A DNA stretch of 64,000 nt from Terrilactibacillus laevilacticus (GCF_006517395.1 NZ_VDCY01000014.1:1-64000); one strand, 5' to 3'; shown: positions 29,556-42,425, numbered from the stretch's first letter. Numbers and translations: made by a program. The notes: generated by a model not told the origin, from the sequence alone.

Positions 29556-31634
29556 TTATGCACCGGTTGCTTTAGAAATGATTTCTTCACTTACAGCTTT
29601 AGGAACTGCTTCATAGTGATCAAATTGCATAGAGTAAGTACCACGGCCTTGAGTGCTTGAACGAAGTGTCGTTGCATAGCCAAACATTTCAGCAAGTGGA
29701 ACATGTGCATTAACGACCTGCGCACCAGCACGAGCTTCCATACCATCAACGCGTCCGCGACGGCTCGTAATATCACCCATAATATCACCGAGATATTCTT
29801 CAGGCATAACAACTTCTACTTTCATGATTGGCTCAAGAATAACTGGAGCACATGCGTCTTTAGCTTTTTTAAGAGCCATAGACGCTGCAATCTTAAATGC
29901 CATTTCGTTTGAGTCAACATCATGATAAGATCCATCAACAAGTCTTGCTTTTATGTCAATTAAAGGATAGCCTGCTAGCAAACCATTTTGAAGTGAATCT
30001 TTTAAGCCGGCTTCAACCGCTGGAATATATTCACGAGGAACAACCCCACCGACGATTTTATTTTCAAATTCAAATCCGCCGCCTTCTTCAAGTGGTTCGA
30101 ACTCGATCCAAACGTGTCCGTATTGTCCACGTCCACCTGATTGACGAACAAATTTTCCTTCAACTCTACCTGCTTTTTTAATTGTTTCACGATAGGCTAC
30201 TTGAGGCGCACCAACATTAGCATCAACTTTGAATTCACGACGAAGACGGTCAACAATAATGTCTAGGTGAAGTTCACCCATACCACCGATGATTGTTTGC
30301 CCGGTTTCTTCATTTGTTTCCGTTTTAAAAGTCGGATCTTCTTCGGCAAGTTTTGCAAGTGCAGCACCCATTTTATCTTGGTCTGCTTTTGACTTAGGCT
30401 CAATAGCGACGTGGATAACAGGTTCAGGGAATTCCATAGATTCTAGGATAACGAGATTTTTCTCATCACAGAGAGTATCTCCTGTTGTCGTATCTTTCAA
30501 ACCTACTGCAGCAGCGATGTCCCCAGAATAAACCGTTTTGATTTCATTTCTGTGGTTGGCATGCATTTGAAGAATACGCCCCAAACGTTCACGTTTACCT
30601 TTTGTCGAGTTTTGAACATATGAACCAGCATCAGCTGTACCAGAATAAACACGGAAGAACGTTAATTTACCAACATAAGGATCGGTCATAACTTTGAAAG
30701 CAAGCGCAGAGAATGGTTCTTTGTCATCTGCATGACGCTCTACTTCTTCTTCAGTATCAGGGATAACCCCTTTAATAGATGGTACATCAAGTGGTGAAGG
30801 AAGGTAGTCGATTACCGCGTCAAGAACAAGTTGAACCCCTTTGTTTTTAAAAGCGGAACCACAAAGCATTGGATATAATTTAACATCACAAGTACCTTTA
30901 CGGATACCAGCTTTGAGTTCTTCTACAGTAACTTCTTCACCTTCAAGATATTTCATCATTAAATCTTCATCAAGCTCACAAACTGCTTCAACGAGTTTGT
31001 CATGGTATTCTTGTGCTTGATCTTTGTATTCATCTGGAATTTCACGTGCATCCGTTCGAGTTCCTAAATCGTCTTCATAGTAATAGGCTTTCATTTCTAC
31101 AAGGTCGATAATGCCTTCGAAATTATCTTCAGCTCCGATTGGTAACTGAATTGGATGTGCATTCGCTTGAAGACGATCGTGCATGGTCTTCATGGAGTAC
31201 AAGAAATCAGCGCCGATTTTATCCATTTTATTAACAAACACAATACGTGGAACGCCGTATGTTGTTGCTTGACGCCAAACCGTTTCTGTTTGTGGTTCTA
31301 CGCCTGATTGAGCATCAAGAACTGCGACAGCACCGTCAAGTACACGAAGTGAACGTTCAACTTCTACAGTAAAGTCGACGTGTCCAGGTGTATCAATGAT
31401 GTTGACGCGGTGGTTGTTCCACTGAGCTGTTGTCGCAGCAGATGTAATCGTGATACCGCGTTCTTGCTCTTGCTCCATCCAGTCCATTTGTGAAGCACCT
31501 TCATGTGTTTCACCAATTTTGTGGATACGACCAGAATAGAAAAGGATACGTTCTGTTGTTGTTGTCTTACCAGCATCAATGTGAGCCATGATACCGATAT
31601 TACGAGTCTTTTCCAAGGAGAATTCTCTAGCCAT
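29556..31634 (-). CDS. fusA: Elongation factor G
   Basis: 692 aa translocase GTPase. G1 AHIDAGKTT (17-25), [12 protein letters not shown], followed by domains II-V with the domain IV loop [14 protein letters not shown]. Length and order rpsL-rpsG-fusA-tuf match B. subtilis. Confidence 0.98.
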   Translation of the reverse strand: MAREFSLEKTRNIGIMAHIDAGKTTTTERILFYSGRIHKIGETHEGASQMDWMEQEQERGITITSAATTAQWNNHRVNIIDTPGHVDFTVEVERSLRVLDGAVAVLDAQSGVEPQTETVWRQATTYGVPRIVFVNKMDKIGADFLYSMKTMHDRLQANAHPIQLPIGAEDNFEGIIDLVEMKAYYYEDDLGTRTDAREIPDEYKDQAQEYHDKLVEAVCELDEDLMMKYLEGEEVTVEELKAGIRKGTCDVKLYPMLCGSAFKNKGVQLVLDAVIDYLPSPLDVPSIKGVIPDTEEEVERHADDKEPFSALAFKVMTDPYVGKLTFFRVYSGTADAGSYVQNSTKGKRERLGRILQMHANHRNEIKTVYSGDIAAAVGLKDTTTGDTLCDEKNLVILESMEFPEPVIHVAIEPKSKADQDKMGAALAKLAEEDPTFKTETNEETGQTIIGGMGELHLDIIVDRLRREFKVDANVGAPQVAYRETIKKAGRVEGKFVRQSGGRGQYGHVWIEFEPLEEGGGFEFENKIVGGVVPREYIPAVEAGLKDSLQNGLLAGYPLIDIKARLVDGSYHDVDSNEMAFKIAASMALKKAKDACAPVILEPIMKVEVVMPEEYLGDIMGDITSRRGRVDGMEARAGAQVVNAHVPLAEMFGYATTLRSSTQGRGTYSMQFDHYEAVPKAVSEEIISKATGA

Positions 31635-31664
31635 CTTGTTCTCTCCTTCCTTATAGTATTTTTC

Positions 31665-32135
31665 TTACCAGCGATAGTGGGCGAATGCTTTGTTAGCTTC
31701 GGCCATTTTGTGCATATCTTCACGTTTCTTAACTGAAGCACCCGTATTGTTAGAAGCATCAATGATTTCATTGGCAAGTCTTTCTACCATCGTTTTTTCG
31801 CCACGAAGACGTGAGTAATTCACGAGATAGCGGAGACCAAGTGTTGTACGACGTTCTGGACGCACCTCCACTGGTACTTGGTAGTTTGATCCACCTACAC
31901 GACGAGCTTTAACTTCTAAAACAGGCATAACGTTTTTAAGTGCCTGATCAAACACTTCCATAGGGTCTTGATTAGTACGTTCCTTGACTAAATCAAATGC
32001 TTTATAAAGGATTTTTTGAGCAATTCCTCTTTTACCGTCTTTCATGATTCGGTTGATTAAACGAGTAACGAGTTTTGAATTGTAAAGCGGATCTGGCAAT
32101 ACATCTCGCTTTTCAACAGGACCTTTTCTTGGCAT
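31665..32135 (-). CDS. rpsG: 30S ribosomal protein S7
   Basis: 156 aa from the second of two adjacent ATG codons ([20 protein letters not shown]), 7 nt after GGAGG, equal to the B. subtilis length. Nucleates assembly of the 30S head. Between rpsL and fusA. Confidence 0.98.
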   Translation of the reverse strand: MPRKGPVEKRDVLPDPLYNSKLVTRLINRIMKDGKRGIAQKILYKAFDLVKERTNQDPMEVFDQALKNVMPVLEVKARRVGGSNYQVPVEVRPERRTTLGLRYLVNYSRLRGEKTMVERLANEIIDASNNTGASVKKREDMHKMAEANKAFAHYRW

Positions 32136-32165
32136 CATAACCCCTCCTTTCAGGTTTATTTAGAA

Positions 32166-32576
32166 TTATTTAGGTTTTTTTGCACCGTATTTTGAACGAC
32201 CTTGTTTACGGTCATTAACAGCTGCTGTATCAAGAGCTCCACGCACGATGTGATAACGTACACCAGGAAGGTCTTTTACACGACCACCGCGAATAAGGAC
32301 AACGCTGTGTTCTTGTAAGTTGTGACCAATACCAGGGATATAAGCATTCACTTCAATGTTGTTTGACAAACGAACACGTGCATATTTACGAAGTGCTGAG
32401 TTCGGTTTTTTTGGAGTTAACGTACCAACACGAGTACATACACCACGTTTTTGTGGAGAAGATTCATTTGTTAAAGATTTTTTGAAGCTGTTATAACCTC
32501 TGTTAAGTGCTGGTGAATCTGATTTTTTCGTTTTAGACTTACGTCCTTGACGAATAAGTTGATTAATTGTAGGCAT
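32166..32576 (-). CDS. rpsL: 30S ribosomal protein S12
   Basis: 136 aa. The decoding loops read [19 protein letters not shown] and [17 protein letters not shown]. The PKKPNS motif keeps the lysine whose change gives streptomycin resistance elsewhere, so the allele appears sensitive-type. After the L7Ae-like gene, before rpsG. Confidence 0.98.
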   Translation of the reverse strand: MPTINQLIRQGRKSKTKKSDSPALNRGYNSFKKSLTNESSPQKRGVCTRVGTLTPKKPNSALRKYARVRLSNNIEVNAYIPGIGHNLQEHSVVLIRGGRVKDLPGVRYHIVRGALDTAAVNDRKQGRSKYGAKKPK

Positions 32577-32644
32577 TATTTTTTCCTCCCTTCGAATATT
32601 TTAAACCCACTGATCCAGGCGGTTCATTTTTGATCAAAAAATTT

Positions 32645-32676
32645 GTTTTTGCACAATAAAAAAGCTTGATGCAAAA
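32645..32676 (-). other. Stem-loop upstream of rpsL
   Basis: TTTTTGCA and TGCAAAAA form an 8-bp stem with a 16-nt loop just after the L7Ae-like gene, followed on the minus strand by CAAATTTTTT. It may be a weak terminator or attenuator between that gene and rpsL. Confidence 0.5.
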
Positions 32677-32679
32677 ACA

Positions 32680-32931
32680 TTATCTTTTTATAGCGACCGC
32701 TGCTGCACCAACATCAATGCCACAAGCTTTACCAAGCTTCTTCATTGAGTCAACTGCATGTATCGGTACATTTAGCTGTTGAGCTAGTTCTATGACTTTA
32801 TTGATCACACGATAATCGGCGTCTTCAGCAACAACAACTTCTTTAATCTGGTTGTCTTTAAGAGCTTTGAGCGCCTGCTTCGTACCAATAATTATTCCGC
32901 TTTTCGCCTGTGTTACTTTATCATAAGACAT
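32680..32931 (-). CDS. rplGB: L7Ae-like ribosomal protein (kink-turn binding)
   Basis: 83 aa from the ATG at 32931, 8 nt after GGAGG ([20 protein letters not shown]). It belongs to the L7Ae/YbxF family of kink-turn RNA-binding proteins; the B. subtilis member (YbxF) associates with ribosomes, but its role is not clear. Conserved [16 protein letters not shown] and [10 protein letters not shown]. It sits between rpoC and rpsL as usual. Confidence 0.9.
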   Translation of the reverse strand: MSYDKVTQAKSGIIIGTKQALKALKDNQIKEVVVAEDADYRVINKVIELAQQLNVPIHAVDSMKKLGKACGIDVGAAAVAIKR

Positions 32932-32974
32932 ACTGATATCCTCCAAAGCAACAAGGTGTCAGGAGCACTCAGTT

Positions 32975-33004
32975 ATAATAACACCGAGCACTCCTCCTTG
33001 TCAA
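32975..33004 (-). promoter_or_regulatory. Candidate promoter of the str operon, overlapping a hairpin
   Basis: -35 TTGACA at 32999-33004, an 18-bp spacer and -10 TATTAT at 32975-32980. GGAGTGCTC in the spacer can pair with GAGTGCTCC just downstream (9 bp including two G-U pairs). The promoter lies just past the rpoC stop. Confidence 0.55.
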
Positions 33005-33010
33005 TACTCT

Positions 33011-36000
33011 TTAGCTTTCTTGATTTACAAGTTCTTCTTTTTCAGCCACTTGGCCTTCGATTTTCTCTTCAGATTCCATTGTTTTAGCCGTTTTGATGTC
33101 ACGATAGTTTGGCATCCCTGTTCCTGCTGGGACAAGTTTACCAATGATAACATTCTCTTTCAAGCCGAGAAGCTCATCGCTTTTACCTTTAATAGCAGCA
33201 TCCGTTAGAACACGAGTCGTTTCCTGGAAGGATGCAGCAGATAAGAACGATTCTGTTTCAAGAGATGCTTTTGTAATTCCAAGAAGAACAGGTCTTCCTG
33301 TTGCAGGGACGTTTTCTGCAAGCAATACATCTCTATTAACGTCTTTGAATGCATGAATATCTACTAAAGCACCCGGCAAGATGTTTGTATCTCCAGAATC
33401 TGTGACTCTAATTTTACGCATCATTTGACGAACCATAACCTCAACGTGTTTATCGCCAACTTCTACCCCTTGCATACGGTATACTTTTTGAACCTCTCGA
33501 AGGAGATATTTTTGTACTCCTGAGACGCCAGCTACATGAAGCAGTTCTTTTGGATCAATAGATCCTTCCGTTAGAACCTGACCTGGAACAACTTCGTCGC
33601 CAACAGCCACTTTTAATCTCGCACCTAGAGGTACTGAGTAGCTGCGTGATTCAAGTTCTCCTTGAATGGTCACTTCACGTTTATCTTTGAGCTCATTGAT
33701 AGCCGTTACTTTACCAGATAGTTCGGTAATGGTTGCCTGCCCTTTTGGATTTCTCGCTTCAAATAACTCTTGAATACGAGGAAGACCCTGTGTGATATCA
33801 TCACCAGCAACCCCACCAGTGTGGAATGTACGCATGGTTAACTGTGTACCAGGCTCACCGATAGATTGTGCAGCGATAATACCAACAGCTTCACCGACTT
33901 CAACTTCCGAGCCTGTAGCTAAGTTACGGCCGTAGCATTTTTTACAAACACCGTGTCTTGTTGCACATTTGAATACCGAGCGAATGCTGACTTCATCGAT
34001 GCCAGCGCCAACAATTTTAGCAGCCGTATCTTCATCAATTTCTTCGCCTTTTTTGACAAGAATTTCATCGTTCTCAGGGTTATATACCGTTTCATGTGCT
34101 GTACGCCCAACTAAACGATCATATAAACTCTCAATTTCTTCATTACCTTCTTTAATCGCACGAACAACGAGCCCTTGATCTGTTCCACAGTCTTCTTCGC
34201 GCACAATGACATCTTGGGCAACATCAACAAGACGACGAGTCAAGTAACCCGAGTCAGCCGTTTTAAGGGCCGTATCGGCAAGACCTTTACGGGCACCGTG
34301 TGTGGATATGAAGTATTCTTGAACAGTTAATCCTTCACGGAAACTAGAACGAATTGGAAGTTCGATAATACGTCCAGATGGGTTTGCCATCAATCCACGC
34401 ATACCAGCGAGCTGAGTAAAGTTAGAGGCGTTACCACGAGCTCCAGAATCACTCATCATGAAAATAGGGTTCGTTTTTTCAAGAGAGTTCATCAGTTTGG
34501 CTTGGATGGTATCCTTCGCACGACTCCAAATGGAGACAACGCGTTCATAACGTTCTTCTTCTGTTATAAGACCTCTTCTGAACTGTTTTAATACTTTATT
34601 GACTTTTTCCTCAGCTTCGTTAAGAATATCTTGTTTTTCAGGTAACACGATAATATCCGCGACACCTACTGTAATCCCTGCTTTAGTTGAATAAGCAAAG
34701 CCAAGCGATTTCATACGGTCAAGCATTTTCGAGGTTTCTGTCATTCTGAAACGTTTAAACACTTCAGCAATGATGTCACCAAGCATACCTTTTTTAAATG
34801 GTGAAACTTCATCACGTGCTTTTATTTCATCGGATACATTCGTTCCCATTGGAACAAAATATTTGTCCGGCGTTGCAACTTCAAGGTTGTATTTTGTCGG
34901 TTCATTCATATAAGGGAATGATTTAGGTAAGATTTTATTAAAGATTAACTTACCAACCGTGGTTAATAAATACTGTTTGTTTTGTTCTTCTGTAAAAGTC
35001 TCATTATGAACAGATGAAGCTGGCACTGCAATACGAGTATGCAAGTGTACGTAGCCGTTTTGATAAGCCATAACGGCTTCATTGTCATCTTTAAAGACTT
35101 TCCCTTCACCGATAGCCCCTTTTCTTTCAAGGGTTAAGTAATAGTTTCCAAGCACCATATCCTGCGAAGGCGTAACAACTGGTTTACCATCTTTCGGATT
35201 CAAGATGTTTTGTGCAGCCAGCATGAGTAACCTTGCTTCTGCTTGTGCTTCTGCAGATAGAGGTACGTGAACAGCCATTTGGTCACCATCAAAGTCAGCG
35301 TTATATGCTGTACATACGAGCGGGTGCAAACGAATAGCTCGGCCTTCTACGATCGTAGGTTCAAAGGCTTGGATACCCAGTCTGTGCAACGTCGGTGCAC
35401 GGTTAAGAAGGACTGGATGTTCCTTAATAACCTCTTCAAGAACGCCCCAAACATCAGGATGAATTTTTTCAACCTTACGTTTTGCACTCTTAATATTATG
35501 CGCAATCCCTTTGGCCACAAGTTCTTTCATGACAAATGGTTTGAAGAGTTCAAGCGCCATTTCCTTAGGCAATCCACATTGGTACATGTGAAGATTTGGA
35601 CCAACGACGATAACCGAACGGCCTGAGTAGTCAACACGTTTACCGAGAAGGTTTTGTCTGAAACGACCTTGCTTCCCTTTCAACATATGAGATAACGATT
35701 TTAATGGACGGTTACCTGGACCTGTTACAGGTCTACCGCGACGTCCATTATCGATTAATGCATCGACAGCTTCTTGTAGCATACGTTTTTCGTTTTGTAC
35801 AATAATGCTAGGTGCACCCAAGTCAAGCAACCGTTTTAAACGATTATTACGGTTAATGACCCGGCGATAAAGATCGTTTAAGTCAGATGTTGCAAAACGA
35901 CCACCATCTAGTTGAACCATTGGTCTAAGTTCTGGCGGTATAACAGGAAGAACATCTAAAATCATCCATGTAGGATCGTTTTCAGAATTTCTGAATGCTT

Positions 36001-36640
36001 CAAGAACTTCAAGTCGTTTGATGGCACGCGTACGGCGTTGACCTTGAGCTGTGTGAAGCTCCTCTTTTAAAGCATCCGCTTCTTTCGCTAACTCAACATC
36101 TTGGAGAAGTTTTTTAATGGCTTCTGCACCCATGCCTGCTTTGAAAGTATTACCATATTTTTCACGATAGTTACGATATTCTTTTTCGGATAACAATTGT
36201 TTTTTCTCAAGTGGCGTATCGCCAACATCAGTCACAACATATGATGCAAAATAGATAACTTCTTCTAGAGCACGAGGCGACATGTCTAATAGAAGGCCCA
36301 TTCGGCTTGGTATCCCTTTAAAATACCAAATATGTGAAACAGGTGCAGCTAATTCAATGTGACCCATCCGTTCTCGACGTACTTTTGCACGCGTAACTTC
36401 AACACCACAACGATCACAAACAACACCTTTGTATCTTACACGTTTGTATTTACCGCAATGACACTCCCAGTCTTTAGTTGGACCGAAAATACGTTCACAA
36501 AAAAGACCATCCTTTTCTGGCTTAAGTGTTCGGTAGTTTATTGTTTCTGGTTTTTTTACTTCCCCGCGTGACCATGATCTTATTTTATCCGGTGATGCAA
36601 GACCAATTTTCATGTACTCAAACTTATTAACATCCAACAA
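33011..36640 (-). CDS. rpoC: RNA polymerase beta' subunit
   Basis: 1209 aa from a TTG that lies 8 nt after GGAGG and gives [13 protein letters not shown], matching B. subtilis. Zinc site [20 protein letters not shown] (Cys60, 62, 75, 78); active-site [12 protein letters not shown] with the three Mg-binding Asp; bridge and trigger helix segments, including [20 protein letters not shown]. The second zinc cluster is [19 protein letters not shown]. It follows rpoB with a 143-bp gap. Confidence 0.98.
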   Translation of the reverse strand: MLDVNKFEYMKIGLASPDKIRSWSRGEVKKPETINYRTLKPEKDGLFCERIFGPTKDWECHCGKYKRVRYKGVVCDRCGVEVTRAKVRRERMGHIELAAPVSHIWYFKGIPSRMGLLLDMSPRALEEVIYFASYVVTDVGDTPLEKKQLLSEKEYRNYREKYGNTFKAGMGAEAIKKLLQDVELAKEADALKEELHTAQGQRRTRAIKRLEVLEAFRNSENDPTWMILDVLPVIPPELRPMVQLDGGRFATSDLNDLYRRVINRNNRLKRLLDLGAPSIIVQNEKRMLQEAVDALIDNGRRGRPVTGPGNRPLKSLSHMLKGKQGRFRQNLLGKRVDYSGRSVIVVGPNLHMYQCGLPKEMALELFKPFVMKELVAKGIAHNIKSAKRKVEKIHPDVWGVLEEVIKEHPVLLNRAPTLHRLGIQAFEPTIVEGRAIRLHPLVCTAYNADFDGDQMAVHVPLSAEAQAEARLLMLAAQNILNPKDGKPVVTPSQDMVLGNYYLTLERKGAIGEGKVFKDDNEAVMAYQNGYVHLHTRIAVPASSVHNETFTEEQNKQYLLTTVGKLIFNKILPKSFPYMNEPTKYNLEVATPDKYFVPMGTNVSDEIKARDEVSPFKKGMLGDIIAEVFKRFRMTETSKMLDRMKSLGFAYSTKAGITVGVADIIVLPEKQDILNEAEEKVNKVLKQFRRGLITEEERYERVVSIWSRAKDTIQAKLMNSLEKTNPIFMMSDSGARGNASNFTQLAGMRGLMANPSGRIIELPIRSSFREGLTVQEYFISTHGARKGLADTALKTADSGYLTRRLVDVAQDVIVREEDCGTDQGLVVRAIKEGNEEIESLYDRLVGRTAHETVYNPENDEILVKKGEEIDEDTAAKIVGAGIDEVSIRSVFKCATRHGVCKKCYGRNLATGSEVEVGEAVGIIAAQSIGEPGTQLTMRTFHTGGVAGDDITQGLPRIQELFEARNPKGQATITELSGKVTAINELKDKREVTIQGELESRSYSVPLGARLKVAVGDEVVPGQVLTEGSIDPKELLHVAGVSGVQKYLLREVQKVYRMQGVEVGDKHVEVMVRQMMRKIRVTDSGDTNILPGALVDIHAFKDVNRDVLLAENVPATGRPVLLGITKASLETESFLSAASFQETTRVLTDAAIKGKSDELLGLKENVIIGKLVPAGTGMPNYRDIKTAKTMESEEKIEGQVAEKEELVNQES

Positions 36641-36747
36641 GGGGGCAACCTCCCTTATAAATTCAGTGTTTTATTATCGTTCACCGAGAATTTGAATAAA
36701 CAAATCATAATGTAATCTAAAAGTTTTGCTTAGAGAAAAGAATTTAA

Positions 36748-36773
36748 CCAACGACGAACAAGGTCGCCGTTGG
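36748..36773 (-). other. Stem-loop in the rpoB-rpoC gap
   Basis: CCAACGGCG and CGTCGTTGG pair (9 bp, one G-U) around an 8-nt loop, 10 bp after the rpoB stop. There is no T-run, so a processing or mRNA-stability role is more likely than termination. Confidence 0.6.
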
Positions 36774-36783
36774 AAATCCATTA

Positions 36784-39700
36784 TTATACATTCACACTTG
36801 CGTTTTCATTTACAGGTTCCTCTTCGTCATCAATATCACGGATGTCAATCTCTTCTTTGGTGCCAGAGAGAATCTTAACATCCATTCCTAGACTTTGAAG
36901 TTCTTTGATTAATACTTTAAAGGACTCTGGAACACCTGGTTCAGGTACATTTTCACCTTTAACAATAGATTCATATGTTTTCACACGACCCACGACGTCA
37001 TCTGATTTAACAGTAAGAATTTCTTGTAATGTGTAAGCAGCACCGTATGCTTCAAGTGCCCAAACTTCCATTTCCCCGAAACGTTGTCCTCCAAATTGTG
37101 CTTTACCACCAAGAGGTTGTTGCGTAACGAGTGAATATGGCCCCGTAGAACGCGCATGCAGTTTATCATCAACCATGTGTGCAAGTTTGATCATGTACAT
37201 GATACCAACAGATACACGGTTATCAAATGGTTCTCCAGTTCTTCCATCATACAGCACTGTTTTTCCATCTCTTGATAAGCCTGCTTCAGCAAGTGTATTC
37301 CATACATCATCTTCACGAGCACCGTCAAATACTGGTGTCGCAACTTTTAAACCTAATTCTCTGGCAGCCATACCTAAGTGCAACTCTAATACTTGACCGA
37401 TGTTCATCCGAGACGGCACACCAAGAGGGTTCAACATGATATCTAGCGGACGGCCATCTGGCATAAATGGCATATCTTCTTCAGGTAATATACGAGAGAT
37501 AACCCCTTTATTACCGTGACGTCCAGCCATTTTATCACCTTCGTGTATTTTACGTTTTTGAACAATATATACACGAACAAGTTCGTTTACACCTGGTGGT
37601 AATTCATCACCGTCTTCACGGTTGAAGATTTTCACATCGTGGACGATACCACCTCCACCGTGAGGAACTCTCAGTGATGTATCACGTACTTCACGTGCTT
37701 TTTCTCCGAAAATAGCGTGAAGCAACCTTTCTTCTGCTGTGAGTTCGGTGACCCCTTTTGGCGTAACTTTACCCACGAGTATATCTCCATCTTTCACTTC
37801 CGCACCGACTCGAATAATACCGCGGTTATCGAGATTATGCAAAGCGTCTTCCCCAACGTTCGGGATATCACGAGTGATTTCTTCTGGTCCAAGTTTCGTG
37901 TCACGTGCATCCGATTCATATTCTTCAATGTGAATCGATGTATAGACATCATTTTTCACGAGATTCTCACTCATGATGATCGCATCTTCATAGTTATAAC
38001 CATCCCAAGTCATGAAGCCAACAAGGACGTTGCGACCTAAGGCTAATTCACCTTTATCCATGGATGGACCATCTGCAAGGATTTCACCCTTATCAACAAC
38101 CGTTCCTTTTTCAACAATCGGTTTTTGATTATAACAGGTTCCTTGGTTAGAACGTTCGTATTTTTGAAGTTTATAAGTTACGAGATCACCTTCGACATCT
38201 CGTCCACCCACTTCTTCAATTGTACGAATCTTGATGTATTTAGCTGATACATACTCAACGCGTCCACGATGCTTAGCACGGATAGCTGCACCTGAATCTC
38301 TCGCCGATACATATTCCATTCCTGTTCCGACGATTGGTGAATCTGGAACAAGTAGCGGAACCGCTTGACGTTGCATGTTCGCACCCATCAAGGCCCGGTT
38401 AGAGTCATCGTTCTCTAAGAACGGAATACATGCTGTAGCGGCAGATACAACCTGTTTCGGTGAAACATCCATGTAGTCAACACGTTCTTTTTTAACAACA
38501 ATGTTTTCACTACGGAAACGTGAAATGATCTCATCTTCTACAAAATAACCTTCATCATCAAGTTTGGCATTGGCTTGGGCAACAACATAATTATCTTCTT
38601 CGTCAGCCGTTAGATAATCAATATGTCCCGTTACTTTGCCGGTTTCAGGATCCACTCTGCGATATGGTGTTTCAATAAATCCAAATTTATTTACTCTCGC
38701 ATAGCTAGATAGCGAGTTAATTAATCCAATGTTTGGTCCCTCAGGTGTTTCAATCGGACACATACGACCATAGTGAGAATAGTGAACGTCACGAACTTCA
38801 AATCCAGCACGTTCTCTAGTCAAACCACCTGGTCCGAGAGCTGAAAGACGACGTTTGTGCGTAAGTTCAGCAAGCGGGTTCGTTTGGTCCATGAATTGAG
38901 AGAGCTGAGAACTACCGAAAAATTCTTTTATCGATGCGATAACCGGTCGAATGTTGATTAATGCTTGAGGAGTAACTGCATTGGTATCTTGAATCGACAT
39001 TCTTTCACGTATTACACGTTCCATTCTGGATAAACCAATTCTAAATTGGTTTTGTAATAATTCACCCACAGATCTTAGACGACGATTACCTAAATGATCA
39101 ATGTCATCTGTGTCGCCAATCCCGTGCAATAAATTGAAAAAGTAATTAATTGAAGATAAAATATCTGCTGGTGTAATGTGCTTAACTGATGTATCAATTT
39201 GCCCATTACCCATGACTTTGATTACTTTATCGCCATCTTCATCATTAGGAGAATAAACACTAATTGATTGAACAGTGATATTTTGACCCTCTGCTACACC
39301 ATCTGCCGGTGTATAATCGTTGTAGCCCATTTTCTCTTCAATAATAGGTAATAGGCGGTCTAACGTACGACGATCAAGTAAGGTTCCTTCATCGGCAACG
39401 ATTTCGCCCGTTTCAGGATCAATCAACTTTTCTGCTAGTCTTTGATTAAAAAGACGATTCTTAATGTGAAGTTTTTTATTTATTTTATACCGACCAACAT
39501 TTGCAAGGTCATAGCGTTTTGGATCAAAAAAGCGACTTTCTAGTAAACTTTTTGCATTATCCACTGTTGGCGGCTCACCAGGGCGAAGGCGCTCATAAAT
39601 TTCAATCAACGCTTTTTCAGTACCTTCAGTATTGTCCTTTTCTAAGGTATTCTTAAGGTACTCATCTTCACCTAGTAAATCGATGATTTCTTGATCAGAG

Positions 39701-40305
39701 CCAAACCCTAACGCACGTAAGAGAACGGTCACTGGAAGCTTCCTTGTCCGGTCTATTCTTACATAAACGACATCTTTGGCATCTGTCTCATATTCTAACC
39801 AAGCGCCTCGGTTTGGAATAACAGTAGCGGTAAAGCCTTGTTTACCATTTTTATCGAACTTTTCATTGTAGTATACGCTAGGCGAACGAACAAGCTGAGA
39901 TACAATAACGCGCTCAGCTCCATTGATTATAAAAGTTCCCGATTCTGTCATTAACGGGAAGTCACCCATAAAGACTTCTTGCTCCTTAACTTCCCCGGTT
40001 TCTTTGTTAATGAGACGTACTTTTACTCTCAGCGGCGCAGCATATGTCACATCGCGAGACTTAGATTCATCAACAGAATACTTTGGTTCTCCTAAGCTAT
40101 AGTCAATAAACTCTAAAACAAGATTGCCAGTAAAATCTTCTACTGGAGAAATGTCTTGAAACATTTCCCTGATGCCCTCATCAAGAAACCACTGATATGA
40201 GGCTGTTTGAATTTCAATGAGATTAGGGAGTTCTAACACTTCTTTTATTCGCGCATAACTCCTGCGTTGGCGGTGCCGTCCGTATTGTACGAGTTGACCT
40301 GTCAA
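36784..40305 (-). CDS. rpoB: RNA polymerase beta subunit
   Basis: 1173 aa from the TTG at 40305 ([20 protein letters not shown]), placed after AGGGGTGAATCAG exactly as in B. subtilis; a GTG three codons upstream is too close to that site. The rifampicin cluster reads [20 protein letters not shown] then [14 protein letters not shown], without known resistance changes. The C-terminal [20 protein letters not shown] is also typical. It lacks the long acidic tail of B. subtilis RpoB, ending NENASVNV. Confidence 0.98.
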   Translation of the reverse strand: MTGQLVQYGRHRQRRSYARIKEVLELPNLIEIQTASYQWFLDEGIREMFQDISPVEDFTGNLVLEFIDYSLGEPKYSVDESKSRDVTYAAPLRVKVRLINKETGEVKEQEVFMGDFPLMTESGTFIINGAERVIVSQLVRSPSVYYNEKFDKNGKQGFTATVIPNRGAWLEYETDAKDVVYVRIDRTRKLPVTVLLRALGFGSDQEIIDLLGEDEYLKNTLEKDNTEGTEKALIEIYERLRPGEPPTVDNAKSLLESRFFDPKRYDLANVGRYKINKKLHIKNRLFNQRLAEKLIDPETGEIVADEGTLLDRRTLDRLLPIIEEKMGYNDYTPADGVAEGQNITVQSISVYSPNDEDGDKVIKVMGNGQIDTSVKHITPADILSSINYFFNLLHGIGDTDDIDHLGNRRLRSVGELLQNQFRIGLSRMERVIRERMSIQDTNAVTPQALINIRPVIASIKEFFGSSQLSQFMDQTNPLAELTHKRRLSALGPGGLTRERAGFEVRDVHYSHYGRMCPIETPEGPNIGLINSLSSYARVNKFGFIETPYRRVDPETGKVTGHIDYLTADEEDNYVVAQANAKLDDEGYFVEDEIISRFRSENIVVKKERVDYMDVSPKQVVSAATACIPFLENDDSNRALMGANMQRQAVPLLVPDSPIVGTGMEYVSARDSGAAIRAKHRGRVEYVSAKYIKIRTIEEVGGRDVEGDLVTYKLQKYERSNQGTCYNQKPIVEKGTVVDKGEILADGPSMDKGELALGRNVLVGFMTWDGYNYEDAIIMSENLVKNDVYTSIHIEEYESDARDTKLGPEEITRDIPNVGEDALHNLDNRGIIRVGAEVKDGDILVGKVTPKGVTELTAEERLLHAIFGEKAREVRDTSLRVPHGGGGIVHDVKIFNREDGDELPPGVNELVRVYIVQKRKIHEGDKMAGRHGNKGVISRILPEEDMPFMPDGRPLDIMLNPLGVPSRMNIGQVLELHLGMAARELGLKVATPVFDGAREDDVWNTLAEAGLSRDGKTVLYDGRTGEPFDNRVSVGIMYMIKLAHMVDDKLHARSTGPYSLVTQQPLGGKAQFGGQRFGEMEVWALEAYGAAYTLQEILTVKSDDVVGRVKTYESIVKGENVPEPGVPESFKVLIKELQSLGMDVKILSGTKEEIDIRDIDDEEEPVNENASVNV

Positions 40306-40448
40306 CTGATTCACCCCTCAAATCATGCATATTGAAAAATCGGTAAACGACTACATTTGCTTACCGTGTTACAAAAACATTTGATTAGTTTAACCACTTT
40401 CTTAAAAAACTATACACCTACAAAAGTGCATTTTATTGGCATTTAGTT

Positions 40449-40477
40449 ATACTATCACAATAGGTATCATTTGTCAA
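40449..40477 (-). promoter_or_regulatory. Promoter of rpoBC
   Basis: -35 TTGACA at 40472-40477 (overlapping the stop of the upstream methyltransferase gene), 17-bp spacer, -10 TAGTAT at 40449-40454 on the minus strand. The leader of about 140 nt contains a 6-bp hairpin GGTAA...TTACC near 40341-40366. Confidence 0.7.
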
Positions 40478-41073
40478 AGCTTTTTTGCTTGAAAAATATA
40501 GTAGCCTTTATTGCGTTTAACCGTTGTAACGTCATCATAGATTTCTTCGAGATATTTTAAAGCAGATGGGGCCCCTTGTTTCTTTTGAATAACAACCCAT
40601 AGATCTCCACCTTTGACCAAATGGCCATGTGCTTCACGAAAAATACTATGAACAACTTGTTTTCCCGCACGAATGGGCGGATTCGTTAAAATAGCAGCAA
40701 ACATACCTTCCACTTTTTCAAAACGGTCGCTTTGAAAAACCGTTGCTTGAACACCGTTTTGCTGGGTATTTTCTTTAGCAAGTTGAACAGCCCTCTCATT
40801 TATATCAACCATTGTGACATGCCGATCAGAATAGCATCTTGCCAAGGTGATACCAATCGGACCATACCCACACCCCATATCCAATAAATTCCCAGGAACT
40901 TCTGGAAGGGTAAAAGATTCAATGAGACATCGGCTCCCAAAATCAATGTCTCCTTTTGAAAAAACACCTCTGTCGGTCGTAAACTTGAATGGAATGTTTC
41001 TAATTTGCGTATCAAATTGGTGTCTGTTACTTTCCGTTTGCGGCTGTTTTGAGTAATAATGCTCCATAATCAA
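40474..41073 (-). CDS. ybxB: RsmC-like class I methyltransferase (YbxB)
   Basis: 199 aa. SAM-binding motif NLLDMGCGYGPIGI and catalytic-type NPPIRAG, as in 16S rRNA guanine-N2 methyltransferases (RsmC/RlmG group). The gene is always between rplL and rpoB in Bacillus. Its rRNA target is not shown by sequence. A terminator after rplL partly separates it from that operon. Confidence 0.92.
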   Translation of the reverse strand: MIMEHYYSKQPQTESNRHQFDTQIRNIPFKFTTDRGVFSKGDIDFGSRCLIESFTLPEVPGNLLDMGCGYGPIGITLARCYSDRHVTMVDINERAVQLAKENTQQNGVQATVFQSDRFEKVEGMFAAILTNPPIRAGKQVVHSIFREAHGHLVKGGDLWVVIQKKQGAPSALKYLEEIYDDVTTVKRNKGYYIFQAKKL

Positions 41074-41254
41074 ACCATCCTTTTTTGAACAATATGAAGA
41101 ATCTTCAACTCTGAATTCCCCTGTTCAAACCATAGTGATTCAAATAGTCATTCAGGTCAATCCTTTTTTGTTAAGGACAACAAAAACCAACCAACGACAA
41201 CATCTTTAAGCGAAAACGGAGGGTTAGCTGCACATATATAATCTTCTTAAGGTG

Positions 41255-41283
41255 GAAAAAAGCCCGCTAATTATAAGCGGGCT
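41255..41283 (-). terminator. Rho-independent terminator of rplJL
   Basis: AGCCCGCT pairs with AGCGGGCT (41261-41283) around a 7-nt loop, then TTTTTT on the minus strand, 16 bp after the rplL stop. It may limit read-through into ybxB-rpoBC. Confidence 0.93.
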
Positions 41284-41299
41284 CGTTTTTTAAAAAGAA

Positions 41300-41671
41300 T
41301 TACTTAAGTTCTACAGAAGCGCCAACTTCTTCAAGTTTAGCTTTTAATTCTTCTGCTTCTTCTTTAGCAATGCCTTCTTTAACAGGTTTTGGAGCGTTGT
41401 CTACAAGTTCTTTCGCATCTTTCAAGCCGAGGCCAGTGATTTCGCGAACAACTTTGATAACTTTAATTTTTGAGCTACCTGCAGATGCAAGAACTACATC
41501 AAATTCAGATTTTTCTTCAGCAGCGCCTTCACCAGCAGCTCCGCCTACAACTGCAACAGGAGCTGCAGCTGTTACGCCAAATTCTTCTTCAATTGCTTTT
41601 ACTAAATCATTTAATTCTAAAACTGACATTTCTTTAACTGCACCGATGATATCTTCTTTAGTCAATGCCAT
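41300..41671 (-). CDS. rplL: 50S ribosomal protein L7/L12
   Basis: 123 aa. N-terminal dimer domain ([20 protein letters not shown]), Ala/Gly-rich hinge (about 35-52), and C-terminal factor-binding domain with [20 protein letters not shown]. Multimeric stalk protein that recruits translation GTPases. Follows rplJ by 56 bp. Confidence 0.98.
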   Translation of the reverse strand: MALTKEDIIGAVKEMSVLELNDLVKAIEEEFGVTAAAPVAVVGGAAGEGAAEEKSEFDVVLASAGSSKIKVIKVVREITGLGLKDAKELVDNAPKPVKEGIAKEEAEELKAKLEEVGASVELK

Positions 41672-41727
41672 GATATATATCCTCCTTAAATTTCATATAA
41701 ATTATTTTTTGTTAATAAAACCTTAAA

Positions 41728-42228
41728 TTAAGCACCTTGCTCTTCTTTTTGTTCTGCAACAGCTTTAGTAGCGAGTGCCAAGTTGCGAATTGGAGCTTGA
41801 AGAACGCTAAGCAACATAGAGAGAAGTCCTTCTCTTGAAGGAAGATCTGCAAGAGCTTGAATTTGTTCAAGAGCTGCATAGTTACCTTCGATAATGCCAC
41901 CTTTGATTTCCAATGCTTTGTGTTCTTTCGCAAAAGTATGAAGTACTTTCGCTGGAGCAACAACGTCTTCTGGGCTGAAAGCAACAGCTGTAGGACCCGT
42001 TAGAACTTCATCAAGAGCTGTTAATTCAGCTTCTGCAGTCGCGCGTCTGATCAAAGTGTTTTTATATACTTTGAAATCAACACCTGCTTCACGAAGTTGT
42101 TTACGTAGTTCAGTTACTTCAGCTACATCAAGGCCACGATAATCAACAACAATCGTTGATACGCTATGTTTAAGTTTGTCAGTAATTTCACCGACAACTT
42201 GTTTTTTTGCTTCAATAGCCGTACTCAT
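41728..42228 (-). CDS. rplJ: 50S ribosomal protein L10
   Basis: 166 aa from the ATG at 42228 ([20 protein letters not shown]), matching B. subtilis in length. A GTG four codons upstream is part of the ribosome site. L10 anchors the L7/L12 stalk and represses its own operon by binding the leader, which is recognised upstream. Confidence 0.97.
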   Translation of the reverse strand: MSTAIEAKKQVVGEITDKLKHSVSTIVVDYRGLDVAEVTELRKQLREAGVDFKVYKNTLIRRATAEAELTALDEVLTGPTAVAFSPEDVVAPAKVLHTFAKEHKALEIKGGIIEGNYAALEQIQALADLPSREGLLSMLLSVLQAPIRNLALATKAVAEQKEEQGA

Positions 42229-42294
42229 TTCGTCATCCACCTCCTAATGATATTTACCGTACACCATGCGGGAAGTTTACGAGACAAACTCATG

Positions 42295-42425
42295 AAAAGG
42301 CCCCCAGGTCGAGTCGACATGAGGGCACGCATCTATCAAACATCAGTAAAGTTCGTTGTTATCAAGAAATCTCGTATCACCTCGGTAGGAATACATTAAG
42401 CGCTCGCGCTCCTACTGTCTACGGT
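42295..42425 (-). promoter_or_regulatory. L10 (rplJ) leader with attenuator
   Basis: The transcribed strand carries the L10-leader core, CGTAGACAGTAGGAGCGC and GAGCGCTTAA, later CCTACCGAGGTGATACGAG (42371-42424), that mimics the L10 site on 23S rRNA. Further on is an imperfect G/C hairpin followed by CCTTTT (42295-42330), the likely terminator. The arrangement fits known Bacillus rplJ attenuation. Confidence 0.85.

Noticed and set aside
31364-31777. 137-aa minus-strand frame across the fusA-rpsG boundary
   Set aside because: It overlaps two certain genes in another frame and its composition is that of a shadow frame.
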